Shown: positions 1 through 10,185 of the stretch, piece by piece
Layout: every line of letters begins with the position of its first letter
How positions within the stretch are numbered: position 1 is the first letter of the stretch
Assembly: GCF_030052815.1 (NCBI RefSeq)
Contig: NW_026614696.1
Coordinates: 420,964 to 484,963, forward strand
Origin: Hevea brasiliensis
Taxonomy: Eukaryota; Streptophyta; Magnoliopsida; Malpighiales; Euphorbiaceae
Direction of reading: 5' to 3'
Length of the DNA stretch: 64,000 bases
Position numbers and translations under genes: made by a program
Notes under the pieces: generated by a model
The model's input: only the letters and a program-made list of their open reading frames with translations
What the model was told of the DNA's origin: nothing
Databases searched by the model: none

Positions 1-1152
1 GTACTACCCCTACCCCTGCCTCTGCCTCTACCAACTGTTGGTGAACTCTTCGGGGTAGAAACTTGAGCTGATCCTCCTGCCGTGGTAAATGATCCATAAC
101 AGCGTGGACTTATGCAATCCTTAGCAAAATGACCAGTCCCTCCACAATTGAAACATGCTCCTATAGCTGTATAACATACTCCACTATGTGGTTTACCACA
201 AGTCTCACAAAGTCGATCCGACAGCATATTTTTGCGTGTTTGTTGAGTTTGCTGATCGGATTGGGATGGTTTCCATCCAGAAGATCTACCTCTACCCGAT
301 TCGCGCGAGCTAGATCCTCCAAAATGTTTTCTTTTCCTAGAGCCACTCTCAGTATCTTGGCCAATAACCTTTTCAGTTTTCTCTTTTTCTTGTATACTAT
401 TTTTCACTACCCATTCTGATTCTATCCTTTCCAGTTCCAAGGCTTGTGAAATTAATTCAGAAAAATTCTGGTGTCGAAACCCTACCACTTGCATTCTCAA
501 GCTAGGCCTCAACCCAACCTCAAACCTTTTGTCTGGGGGTGGAGACTAAGCTTCCAGCATAATGACTTAGCCTTGAAAAGTCCCGCTTATACTCTGCTAT
601 AGTTCTATCCCCTTGCTTCAAACTTAAAAACTCTTGCAGCTTCATGTCTACATAAGTATCAGGGACCCACTTTTGCCAAAATTCCCTTAAAAAGTCTGCT
701 CATGTGAGGACTGGTGGCTCTACCAGACTGTAGGGGATGGTCTTCCATCACTCATATGCATCTCCTTGCAGAAGTGATATTGAATATTCAAACTTCAACT
801 CTTCAGCACAGTGTAGTTTTCTGAAAACCCATTCCATTCCCTCTAACCACTGTTCTGCCTCAAGTGGATCCACTGTTCCTTTGAATTCTGTAGCCCCAAA
901 TTTCATTAATTTCTCATATTGCCGAGCTGGAGGCTGTGGTTGTGCTGTAGGTGCTTGTGTCTGTGCTTGAGGTGGCACATTTCTCGCCATTTGTTGAAAG
1001 AACGCAGCCATCTGCTGTGCAAACTGAGCAGGGAACTGCGGTGCTTGAGGAGGAGCTAGAGTGGATGACCCACTCACATTTTGGAGTGCTGGGGCTTCTC
1101 CTCGAGCCTCAGCCTCGACAGATTGCTCTACGGAATGATCTCCCTCTTCCAT
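1..1152 (-). pseudogene. gag: Gag of minus-strand gypsy element, broken
   Basis: Gag forms the retrotransposon particle and binds its RNA. The start is the ATG at 1152 (MEEGDHSVEQ), which matches the starts at 14064 and 48118. The frame holds a glutamine- and proline-rich N-terminus and then the retrotransposon_gag core (MKFGATEFKGTVDP, QWLEGMEWVF). It stops near 748, where DAYE is followed by TGA; the other copies have a tryptophan codon there, so this is a TGG-to-TGA change. Gag-like sequence continues with further breaks. A CCHC zinc knuckle (CFNCGGTGHFAKDC) is readable at about 108-152, followed by a glycine/arginine-rich tail up to the window edge. It is unlikely to make a full product. 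Confidence 0.85.
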
Positions 1153-1318
1153 TCTGTTTTCTAAAATTTTCTACTATCTGATAACAAACACAAGGAGGTT
1201 GACCTCCGTTAGTGCATATTCATTATGTAAATATGTCATATATATCAAACATTTGAGCAGTTGTATTTACCGACAAAATATTTCAAATTCACATTTCAAA
1301 ATTTATTTTAAAACCTTA

Positions 1319-1329
1319 CTCTGATACCA
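1319..1329 (-). other. tRNA-Met primer binding site
   Basis: Read on the minus strand this is TGGTATCAGAG, the complement of the 3' end of plant initiator tRNA-Met. It lies 7 bases inside the LTR end at 1337. It would prime minus-strand DNA synthesis and fixes the orientation of the element. Confidence 0.9.
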
Positions 1330-1336
1330 CTAAACA

Positions 1337-4300
1337 TGTCACACCCTACTCCTCGTAAGATGTAACATGTTCCCGTAGTACACCTAATGAATTACCGTAC
1401 TTCACCTACCGATTACCCATTAAATATACTACAAGAGATTTTAAAACAATTTTCGTTCATTTTGGAATTGGTAGGTAAATTTTTTTCTCAAATATTAAAA
1501 ACCTTCATTAGAGTCCAAACATAAATCAAATTTTTGGATATCTAAAATCTCTGCAATTTTTACAAAAATTTCAGCAGAGTGCCGTCTGTATTTTGAGAAA
1601 ACAGTTCTTCAGAACCTGAAAATAGAAACACTCCCAATATATTTCTCAATTACAACTCCATTTGCAACCACCAAATTTTAAATCAACAGCAATAGCAACA
1701 CTTCAATTCAAAATCCAAATTTCAAATCAAGAATTAATATCTCAAAACATTTCATAACTCATGCACATTGCATTTTAAATCATTAATTTACAATCATAAG
1801 TTAATTTACAGATGCAAAATCTCAAAAATAATATTATTACAATTTTATCTGTACAACTACTCAAATTACAGAGATACATATGCATATTACCATATTTACA
1901 TCAAACTAAACTACCAGGATATAGACAAATACCCATACAAAAATTCTTCAATTGTACTCCTCTCTAACTGTAGCAGCTCACTCTGCTGCTATGTCCTTTT
2001 CTTTATCTGCGATAGCAAGTTAAAGCTATCGCTGAGTATATAAATACTTAGTGGTGCACAATAAAGCATAAAATGCATAATATAAAACATTTATGAACAA
2101 ATCATCATTGAAAAATCACATAATCGCATTTCACAATTTTTTTCTCAAATCACATTTATAACAAATCATAATTTTCAAAGCTTAATATATCACAACTTGA
2201 TCAAATAATTTAATAAACATAGTATTGCCAAACAATAACACAACTTAGGCCATGACACAAAATTTCCAAACATGTCGTGTTGTACACCACGACAAGGCAA
2301 ACTCACCCCACTAATCGAAATCAATGAGGGAGGTGGTTAGCTAGCTAATGAGTACTCATCCAAACTCACCCCTCAAACTGGAAAGCCAGAGAGGGAGGAA
2401 AGTGATCAAATATCAAACTCACCCCACAAGTGGAGGAGGAACATATTAATATTGTCATGCCAAGTGTGAATTAAAAAAATTTTAAATCAAGTTATTCAAA
2501 CATTTCATAAAATTTACAAATCATATTTCATTCCAAACTTTTCATCTACAAAGTAGACAATACACTAATTTTCAAATAATATTTTCGAAGCCATAACTAA
2601 ATTCAAAACCATATTATTCAAATATTTCATACAAATCAATAAATAATTTTCATTCCAAATTTCATTGTAGAATAGGCAACACAACATTCTCGAATTTTAT
2701 AATGAACAAAACACATTCACAATGTATAACAAATCAATTTCCATTATGAAAACAATAATTTAAAAATTTTTGTGCACAAACCTAACGTGAGTCGCCTTTA
2801 AGCCTTGACTCATTCCCTTATACCTTCCGGGTCTTTTTCAGCTGAAACACGAAATTTATAGTGTTTCAGTATCTTATTTTATAATAATTCCAATAATTAA
2901 TTCATAAATACCTAATTCTAGCCCAAATATGCTTAAACTAGCATTCTTGGAAATTTTCATTTTGGAGTTAGTATTCATGATACTATTCAAGTCAATTTGT
3001 TGACTTTCTAAGGCTTAATAGGTATAGGAATTCCAACTTCACCCACATACGACATTTTAGTCACTAAATTTGTTGGTTTTTATTGATTACTTAAATTCTA
3101 AGTCTTTTAGGCAAATTTACAAATTTTCAGTTTTGGTGTCTTAAGTTGCACTATTCCATTGGTTATTTTTTTGTTAGAATTTGGCAAAACTTCCTTCATA
3201 GAAAATGTTCCCTATTGTCTTAAGTTTATTCTCCTTTTCAAATCACTCCAATTGGAGTTTTGTAGCTCAAGTTATAGCCATTTGAACCATGGCTGCCGGA
3301 TTGGACTTAACCCGGATTTTCTGGGCAAATTTTGGTTCTGGCAGTTTTAGGTCACCAATTTTGGGTGGCCAAATGACTTGGTTAATGACATAATTTGGGT
3401 TTGTGTTCTTCATGAAAGTTTTAGGTCTATATCTCATCTGTCCACTGGTAAAATTTCAGGTTATTTAGACTTGCCTAGCTCAAGTTATGACCAAATGAAC
3501 AAACACTGCTCATTTGGTCAGTTTGTACAGGGCAGACTGAGATTTTCCAAATTTGGTCAATTTGTTCACTAGGTTTTGGTCACTTTTTGGGCATGCTTCC
3601 TAAATGAAAATTGTGTCATTTAGTGTCTATTTTCATTCCCAATTTGTCTCATACCAATTGGACTTGTAAATTTTCAGTTTTGGTCCCTGAAATTGACCTT
3701 AGTCCTTCTGCCTACATAATGGCCCTAAGCAATCCGAATTTCCATTCAATTTCAACACTTCCAACACACCACAATTGGTCACATATGACCATTTTTCAGC
3801 TCAAACAAGGTCAAACATATCATTTGGCTAATTCTCACATTTTTCCTTCTAAAACCCTAAGGGTTAAGAACCCTAATTCTTCAATAGCTTCAAATCATGA
3901 ACTCAAAGTGTATAAACATTATCTACACTCTCAACCAAACTTGCCTACATATTTAATTGCCTCCAAACCCATCAAATCCTATTCATCTCTAACATGGACG
4001 AATTTCATGGGTTGCTATACATGCATGATTTTTTTTTTCATTTGTTTCTACAATAATTCATCCACATGAACTCAACTTCAAGCATTTATACTAAAGAAAG
4101 AGATTTGATTAACTTACCTCAAATTATGAATTTTCTACTTTTTCAAACCTCCTTCCTTTCCTCTTCTTTCACTTTCAACTATCAACCCAAGATGAAATTT
4201 CAATATTTAGTGTTAAGGATTATGAAGATCATGAAGGAAAGTAAGGTTTTGGTGAGCTTTTAAGGTATGTTAATGGAGGAAAAATGAGAGAGTTAAGGAG

Positions 4301-5146
4301 AGAAGATGGGGCGGCACTTTAGGAAGATGAAGACCAAAATGAGTTTTTTTTCTTTTCTTTTTTGTTATTTTATGTCTTATTTAACAATAATTGACTTGGT
4401 CAATTATGTAGGGAAAAATCAAAATTACTTTTGACATCATAATGATGTCATCAAATGATGTAATAAACTTTTTTTTTTTTGCATTTATGAATTTATGCTC
4501 TTGAAAGACCACAAAAATTATCCAAAAATTAATTTTTACTTTTAATATTTATTGCATCATGTATGATGTCATGCATGATGTCATCAGCTTTTTTCTCACT
4601 TTTTTTTCTTTTTCTTTTTCTTTTTTTTCTATTTTTTTACTAGTTCTTTAATTTAATTTCTGACTCTGAAATTTTCTTTTCTCCGATTTTATTGGACAGT
4701 TAGGTCAGGAGTTAGCTCTCGGGGTCAATTGACCAAATTTCCCCTCGCCGGTTCGACTCGGTTTGAAAATAATTCAATATCTCTTCCGGCTCCCTAAACT
4801 AATTATTTGACTGGCTTAACAACCTTTTTCCGTGATTTTCTCTTTTCCAATGTGTTTGTAATGGTCCTAAGGACCGCAGCGTCACATTTTACGGTTCGAA
4901 ATTTGAGTTTAAATCGACTTCGTAGTCATTCCCGAGAAGGTCACCCATCGCTGTGACTCTTGGCTCATTTAACTTCTTATGTTCTGTTCTTCTTATTTAT
5001 ACTTAACTAATTGACAATTACTAATTCTTTGTGTTTATGGCTTATCTAGTTGTCTTAAGTATGGTTCTAATCCCCTTAATTGTCCGGACCGACTTCGGTC
5101 ACCGGAACAGTATAATTTACCAGACTATACAAATAGGGGTGTTACA
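1337..5146 (-). repeat. Long LTR (3.8 kb) of minus-strand gypsy element
   Basis: Termini are TG...CA on the minus strand (TGTAACACCCCTATTTG to GTGTGACA). It is very similar throughout to the LTRs at 44118-47932 and 56738-60533. Near the U3 start it has the block found in all the gypsy LTRs here (TTCCGGTGACC, GTCCGGAC). Two RY-like octamers lie at 4558-4565 (CATGTATG) and 4570-4577 (CATGCATG). It contains no gene: the short open frames between 1700 and 4300 have no recognisable product and are not kept in the sister LTRs. Confidence 0.92.
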
Positions 5147-5964
5147 ATTAATCCAACATTGATAAGATTTAATTAAATAAAAAATAAGAATACACAAAAA
5201 GTTCATCCTCCTTTAGAAGGTGTACTTAAAATACAAAATGAAAATGTTTATACTACTCCTTTTGAACAAATTAATCTTTCTAATGAATCTACTACTATCC
5301 CTACTATTAAAGATACAAATAAAATTATTTTAATGATTAATTATTCTAATCAACTTCTTTTTAATATAGCTTATCAAGTAAATAGAATTGAAAATTCTTT
5401 ACAAGTTAAAGGAAATATTATAAGTTCTTCAGCTGCTAGTTCTTCTAGTCAACCTATTTTTAAACCTTATGTAGTTTCACAAGAACAAATGATTAAATTA
5501 GACACTATTGCAGATATATTAAAGAAAATAATACAAAAAAAAATATTAGAGCAATTAAATATTAATCAACCTTTTGTGTCACATATAGATAAAAAGGATT
5601 CTGATATGGAAGATTTAAGTGATCAATTTAACCTTAAAGAAGATTTAGAAGTTAGTAAAATTTATCATGGTAGAAATAATTATCCTATTACTAGGAATTG
5701 GTATTCTAGACCTACAACTCCTGATGTTTAGTATGAATAAAGAAATCAAATTACACAAGCTAAGTATGATGGTGATGTAATTTATGAATGGAATTTAGAT
5801 GGTCTAAGTGAATATCATATATTAAATACTTTACAGGAAATGACTATAGCTAGTATAGCTTATAGAATTAAAGGAAATTCTGATGTTAAAATTGCGTATA
5901 TTAAAGTATCGGGATTCCTTAAAGATTTATGTGATAATTATATTAGTCAAGAAGGCAAATATAG
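5147..5964 (+). pseudogene. Endogenous pararetrovirus-like polyprotein fragment
   Basis: One frame is open from 5177 to 5728. After two in-frame stops (TAG at 5729 and TAA at 5738) it stays open to 5964, where LTR C begins. The composition is very AT-rich, unlike the flanking LTRs. The protein has a Ser-rich stretch, an RNNYPITRNWYSRPTTPDV-like segment and, after the stops, an EWNLDGLSEY...NTLQEMT segment. I recognise this combination from petuvirus/florendovirus-type (Caulimoviridae) polyproteins integrated in plant genomes, where it lies in the virion-protein region. This is recall, not a search. The piece is cut on both sides by LTRs and has no movement protein, protease or RT, so it is a dead remnant. 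Confidence 0.55.
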
Positions 5965-8900
5965 TGTGACATCCTAACTTTAGATAGTCCGTACGTTCTA
6001 CTGTTCCGGTGACCAATGTCTGTCCGAACAGCCAGAATGTCTGAAATTATATTTAAACTAGAGTGAGGAGTATTAAATAACTTAAATAATAAAAAAAATT
6101 AAGGAAAGTTTTAGAAAATGAAATGCAAGAAGGTTAAACGAGCCAAACCTACGGCGATGGGTGACCTAAGGGGAAGCAACTATAAAGACAGTTGTCGACC
6201 TTAGACCCATGGGAAAACCCTGTGAAATAATTTTAGGACTCCAGTGGAGAGTTGTTGTGTAATGGCCCGGCCCACTAGTGATATTGTCCGCTCTGGGTCG
6301 AAGCCCTCACGGTTTTAAAACGCGTTACGAACCAACAACTTATAAACCCAACATCTCTCCCGTATTTTGTCGATGTGGGATTTGCCTAGGGTGTTACATG
6401 TTGAGCCTTAGATAGCAATAGAATGCCAAGACATTGTTCAGAGAATTTTTTAAATCGGTACAGACAATTTTAGCTCGTTAAGCAAAACGAAGGGTATTTT
6501 GATCATTTCACTTTCTGAAATAATTTTTGACTAACTTGTCCATTCAAGTAAGTGAGGATTATAATATAAAATGTGAATAAATATTGACAGAAATTTAATT
6601 AAAAATGAGTAAAAGAAAGAAGAAAGAAAGATAAACTGAAAACTCGATAAGAACAAAATTCGGTCAATGAAATTTGAAAGTCCTACATTGACCAAGAATA
6701 AAATTTATTAAGTCATTAAGTTAAATTAATGTAAGTAATTGAGATTTAAAAAAAATTATATATAATTATTAACAAAGTCAAAATAAATGATTATAAAGAT
6801 TAAAAGAATTACAAATTTGCCATTCTAATATAATTACAACTTTGCCATTAAATGTCTAAATAATATGAATATCATTAAAAGAAGAGAAAAATAAAAAACA
6901 CTTATCTTCATTTCCAGCAACCAGTCAGCCAAGACATCTCTCTCTCATATGTTCCTTTCTTTTCTCCATTAGAGCTTAAGATAAGCTTTAACAACCCTAA
7001 ATTTCCTTGCAAACCCTAATTGTAATTGAGAGAAAAACTGACCTTGAGCATCAATTTGAAGAATCCAAGCAAGAAAAGAGAGGAATTTGGGAGATTTTGT
7101 GAAGATAAAATTCTGCTACAAAGAGGAACAAGAAGGGATTCAAGCTTTGGCTGATTGGAAGGGTGAATTGAGGTTGATTGAACCTAGGAAACAAGGTTAG
7201 TGCTATTAAATCTTTTAGATTTTGAAATTTTAGCCAATTGAGTTAGGGTTTCTGAATTTGGAGATTTGTTAAATTGTTGTTGAATTGATGTTGTGAGATC
7301 AATTATGGATTATTTGAAGTGCCATGAATGTGAATTAAAGTTTGAAAGTTGGGTGAAATGGAAAATTGGGAGTGTTGTTTCATTGTAGGAATTCTGGACC
7401 TATGAGTCTAGTGTGTTTAAATGACCATAAGTAGAGCTATGTTCGTCCAATTTGTATGAGGCCAATTGGAAATGAAACTTAGGACATAATGCAACATTTT
7501 TCATGAAGAAACCATGTCTAGAAACCAAACCCAAAATGATCAAAAATTGGCTTGAATCTGGGTAACCATATGCTGGACCTGGAAAAATGACCATATGAAC
7601 ACTAAATGTTCAAATGGCCATAACTCACTCTAGGAAGATCAGAATGACCTGATTTTTAAACCATTGGAAAGCTTAGACATAGGAGAACATTTCCTATGAA
7701 GAACCTAGAGCCCAGTTCTGACCCTAACCTGATCAAATTGCTAACCAAATTTAGTCCAACAAAACTGCCAGAACCAAATTGACTAGAAAATTCTGGACAT
7801 AGACTAGCCTGACCAATTTTAGTAAAAATGTCATACCAGCCTGACTAGTTTTGATAAAAATATCATAACTTGGTCTACAATACTGCAAATGAAGTGAAAC
7901 TAAAGTCAAAATTTCTATAAGACTTAGAATTACAAATTAGGTGTTTTGACCAAAACCCAAAACCTGATGGAACTTGAAGAGATTGCTAGGACAATTTAGT
8001 ATTGCAAATCCTAAAATTGAACCAAATAGACACTTGACCCCATAATAGTATTTAGATCATATCTCCCACTAGGAAACTCCAATTGAGATGAGCCAAATTG
8101 CTCTAGAAGCCTAAGAAATAAGATTCCAACTTTGATTTAGGATCCTTCCTGAAATTTTAAGTGCAAGTACCCTAAAATGGGAATTAAAGATGTTGACCTG
8201 AACCTGAAATCCTGAAGGCACAGGGTTCATGAGTCCAGGTCAGTTATTTAGCAATAATTCACTCTACATAACTAGGAAAATTATGATTCTTGAACCTGAG
8301 TGATCCTAAGACATAAGGTAACAATTTATATGAAGGATATTAGGTCTAAAAATGACTGTAGCATACCCAAATAATTAGACTAAATTGGACTCCAGAATCT
8401 GCCTAGTTCTGGATCCAGAAAGGGTCAATGAATTAATTATGGTAATTTGATCATAACTTGAGCTAAAAAACTCCAAATAGAGTGATTCAAAAAGGGAATT
8501 AACGTAGAGACATTAAGGAACAACTTTGATGAAGAAAAGTTAGCCAAAATCTCACTATAGATAGGTCTAATAGAACAGTAAACTTAGGTGATAAAACTGA
8601 AATTTTGAAAATACATCTAGAAAGACTTAAATTGTAATTGGCAACTAATGCCAATAAGTTTATAACCCAAATTGTGGTACTACCACACATTTAGAATTTG
8701 TATTCTTATTAATTATGAAAAAGTCAACATTTTGCATGACTAGTAAGGTGAATAGTAAACACAATGACAAATAATACATAAGTAATATAACTTGAAATAT
8801 GAAATGTAATTAACATAAATGGATTGTTTAGAGTATAAATGAGCTAAAGTTATCATTAGGATTTACGTCTTTATTTCAAATAGGATAATAATACCTTGTA

Positions 8901-10185
8901 CAAAAATTGGTACATGAGAGGTAATAATGTGAATACTAATTCATATAAATATTGTAACGATTAGATGAATCACATGGATGTGTGCATGGGTTAATTACTC
9001 TCATCATGAGAGAGAGGAAAATATTTTGATGTATAAATGGTACATGAAAATCGATTGATGTAAATTGCAATTAACGTGAATGGTATAACGAATGCATAAA
9101 TTATATAAAAATGAGATTTGGAGATTTATGCTTCTACTATGAATAAAATTAAAATACTATGAACTATAATTGGAAATATATAATGAAATAATAAAACTTA
9201 TGAACATTAAATGGTACTAAATGTGCCCATGTATTGCCTAGACACGTGTGTCAGATTGGATAGATTGGCATGCCAATAGGGTATTGTTTGAGCAATACTA
9301 CGTAAGGCTTTATGCCTATATTTATGGCTTTATGCCCATCTTCATGGCTTGTATGTCTGATTATCTGTTACCATGGCTTTTTAGCCATATTGATTGCATA
9401 CGTGGTTGACGTTTTGTATTTCACGTCCTATGGTATGACGGCCCGAGACACCATGGTGTCTAGTGCCCAGTGACCCGGTTATCCAGTTTAGTCAGCCTGT
9501 CATAGGTTGCTTGAGCAGTGAAATAAATTAAGAATATTAGAAATTAAGAATATTAGAAATTAAAATATTAGAAATTAAATAAAGGAGTTAGAAAGATCTG
9601 AAATAAATTAGATTAGCTCTAAAAAATTATTTATTAGAAAGATCCAAAATAAAATAGATTAATACTAAAATTTATCTATTATGAAATAACTCTAATAATT
9701 TTAATTATTATGAAATGATCTAAGACAACTTAGGAAATATTGTGGAAGTGTTAAAAAGATTAGCAAAAGAATTATAACTTAAATAAACATTGTAAATGTG
9801 TCTTACATAATAATATAAGCATAAATTTAATATTTTTAGATTATTTTTATATTGTATATTATTATTGTAAATTTATGAACTAAGTATCTCCAATGAGAAA
9901 TAAACAAATTTGGATAAAAGATAGTTTATATTAGAAATTTTATACGAAATTAAATTAATTCTGGATTACCCAAATCATGCTTTATTTCTATTTTATTTGT
10001 ATATTATTTCTTTATATTATTATTGCACCACTAAGCAGCAATGCATAGCGTGATGGATTTGTTTTCTTTGTGCAGGTACTGAAGCTAAAACCTAGTGGAC
10101 ATTAGCTAGAATTTTTGGGGTCTGGATCTGCAGAAGTGTCAGAAGTATTCAAGGTTGTCACCTCCTCAGCAATGCATGTAGATAG
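5965..10185 (+). repeat. Diverged gypsy LTR (family C), left part, interrupted
   Basis: It begins TGTGACATCCTAAC directly after the viral reading frame and carries the shared 5' LTR block (TTCCGGTGACC, then GTCCG) and a GGGTGACC motif. Near its right end it has the 'gcaccactaagcagcaatgcatagcg' type sequence that occupies the same place in the other LTRs, followed by a G-rich tail. It is cut at 10186 by the next element, and its right part should lie beyond 64000. Leaving out the 141 bp unit inside it, about 4.1 kb are visible. Six degenerate modules (see findings) lie between 7420 and 8480. Short AT-rich repeats of 'aaattaagaatattag' type occur at 9525-9580. There is no coding capacity. Confidence 0.75.
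6258..6398. mobile_element. 141 bp TRIM-like solo LTR with 5 bp site repeat
   Basis: The unit begins TGTAATGGCCCGGCCC and ends GGGTGTTACA. It is flanked on both sides by TGTTG (6253-6257 and 6399-6403). Inside are ATATTGTCCGCTCTGGG, CCTCACGGTTTTAAAACGCG and GATGTGGGATTTGCC. I recognise these as the core of a small repeat family common in dicot genomes, usually treated as TRIM or solo LTR. Without a second LTR copy it is best called a solo LTR of a miniature element. Strand is not certain. Confidence 0.8.

Larger units (their letters stand above)
1..5146 (-). mobile_element. Partial Tekay/Del-like gypsy chromovirus, 5' end only
   Basis: On the minus strand the order is LTR (5146 to 1337), a 7-base spacer, a tRNA-Met primer site and a gag frame that runs off the left window edge. 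This is the normal 5' end of a Ty3/gypsy retrotransposon. The LTR opens TGTAACACCCCTATTTG and closes GTGTGACA, the signature shared by the other chromoviruses in this window. Its gag and LTR are closest to those of the element at 44118-60533, so the two belong to one family. Pol and the 3' LTR are outside the window, so completeness and the target-site repeat cannot be checked. Confidence 0.88.

Noticed and set aside
6258..6398. A Cassandra element (5S-derived TRIM)
   Set aside because: I find no 5S rRNA promoter-like boxes in it.
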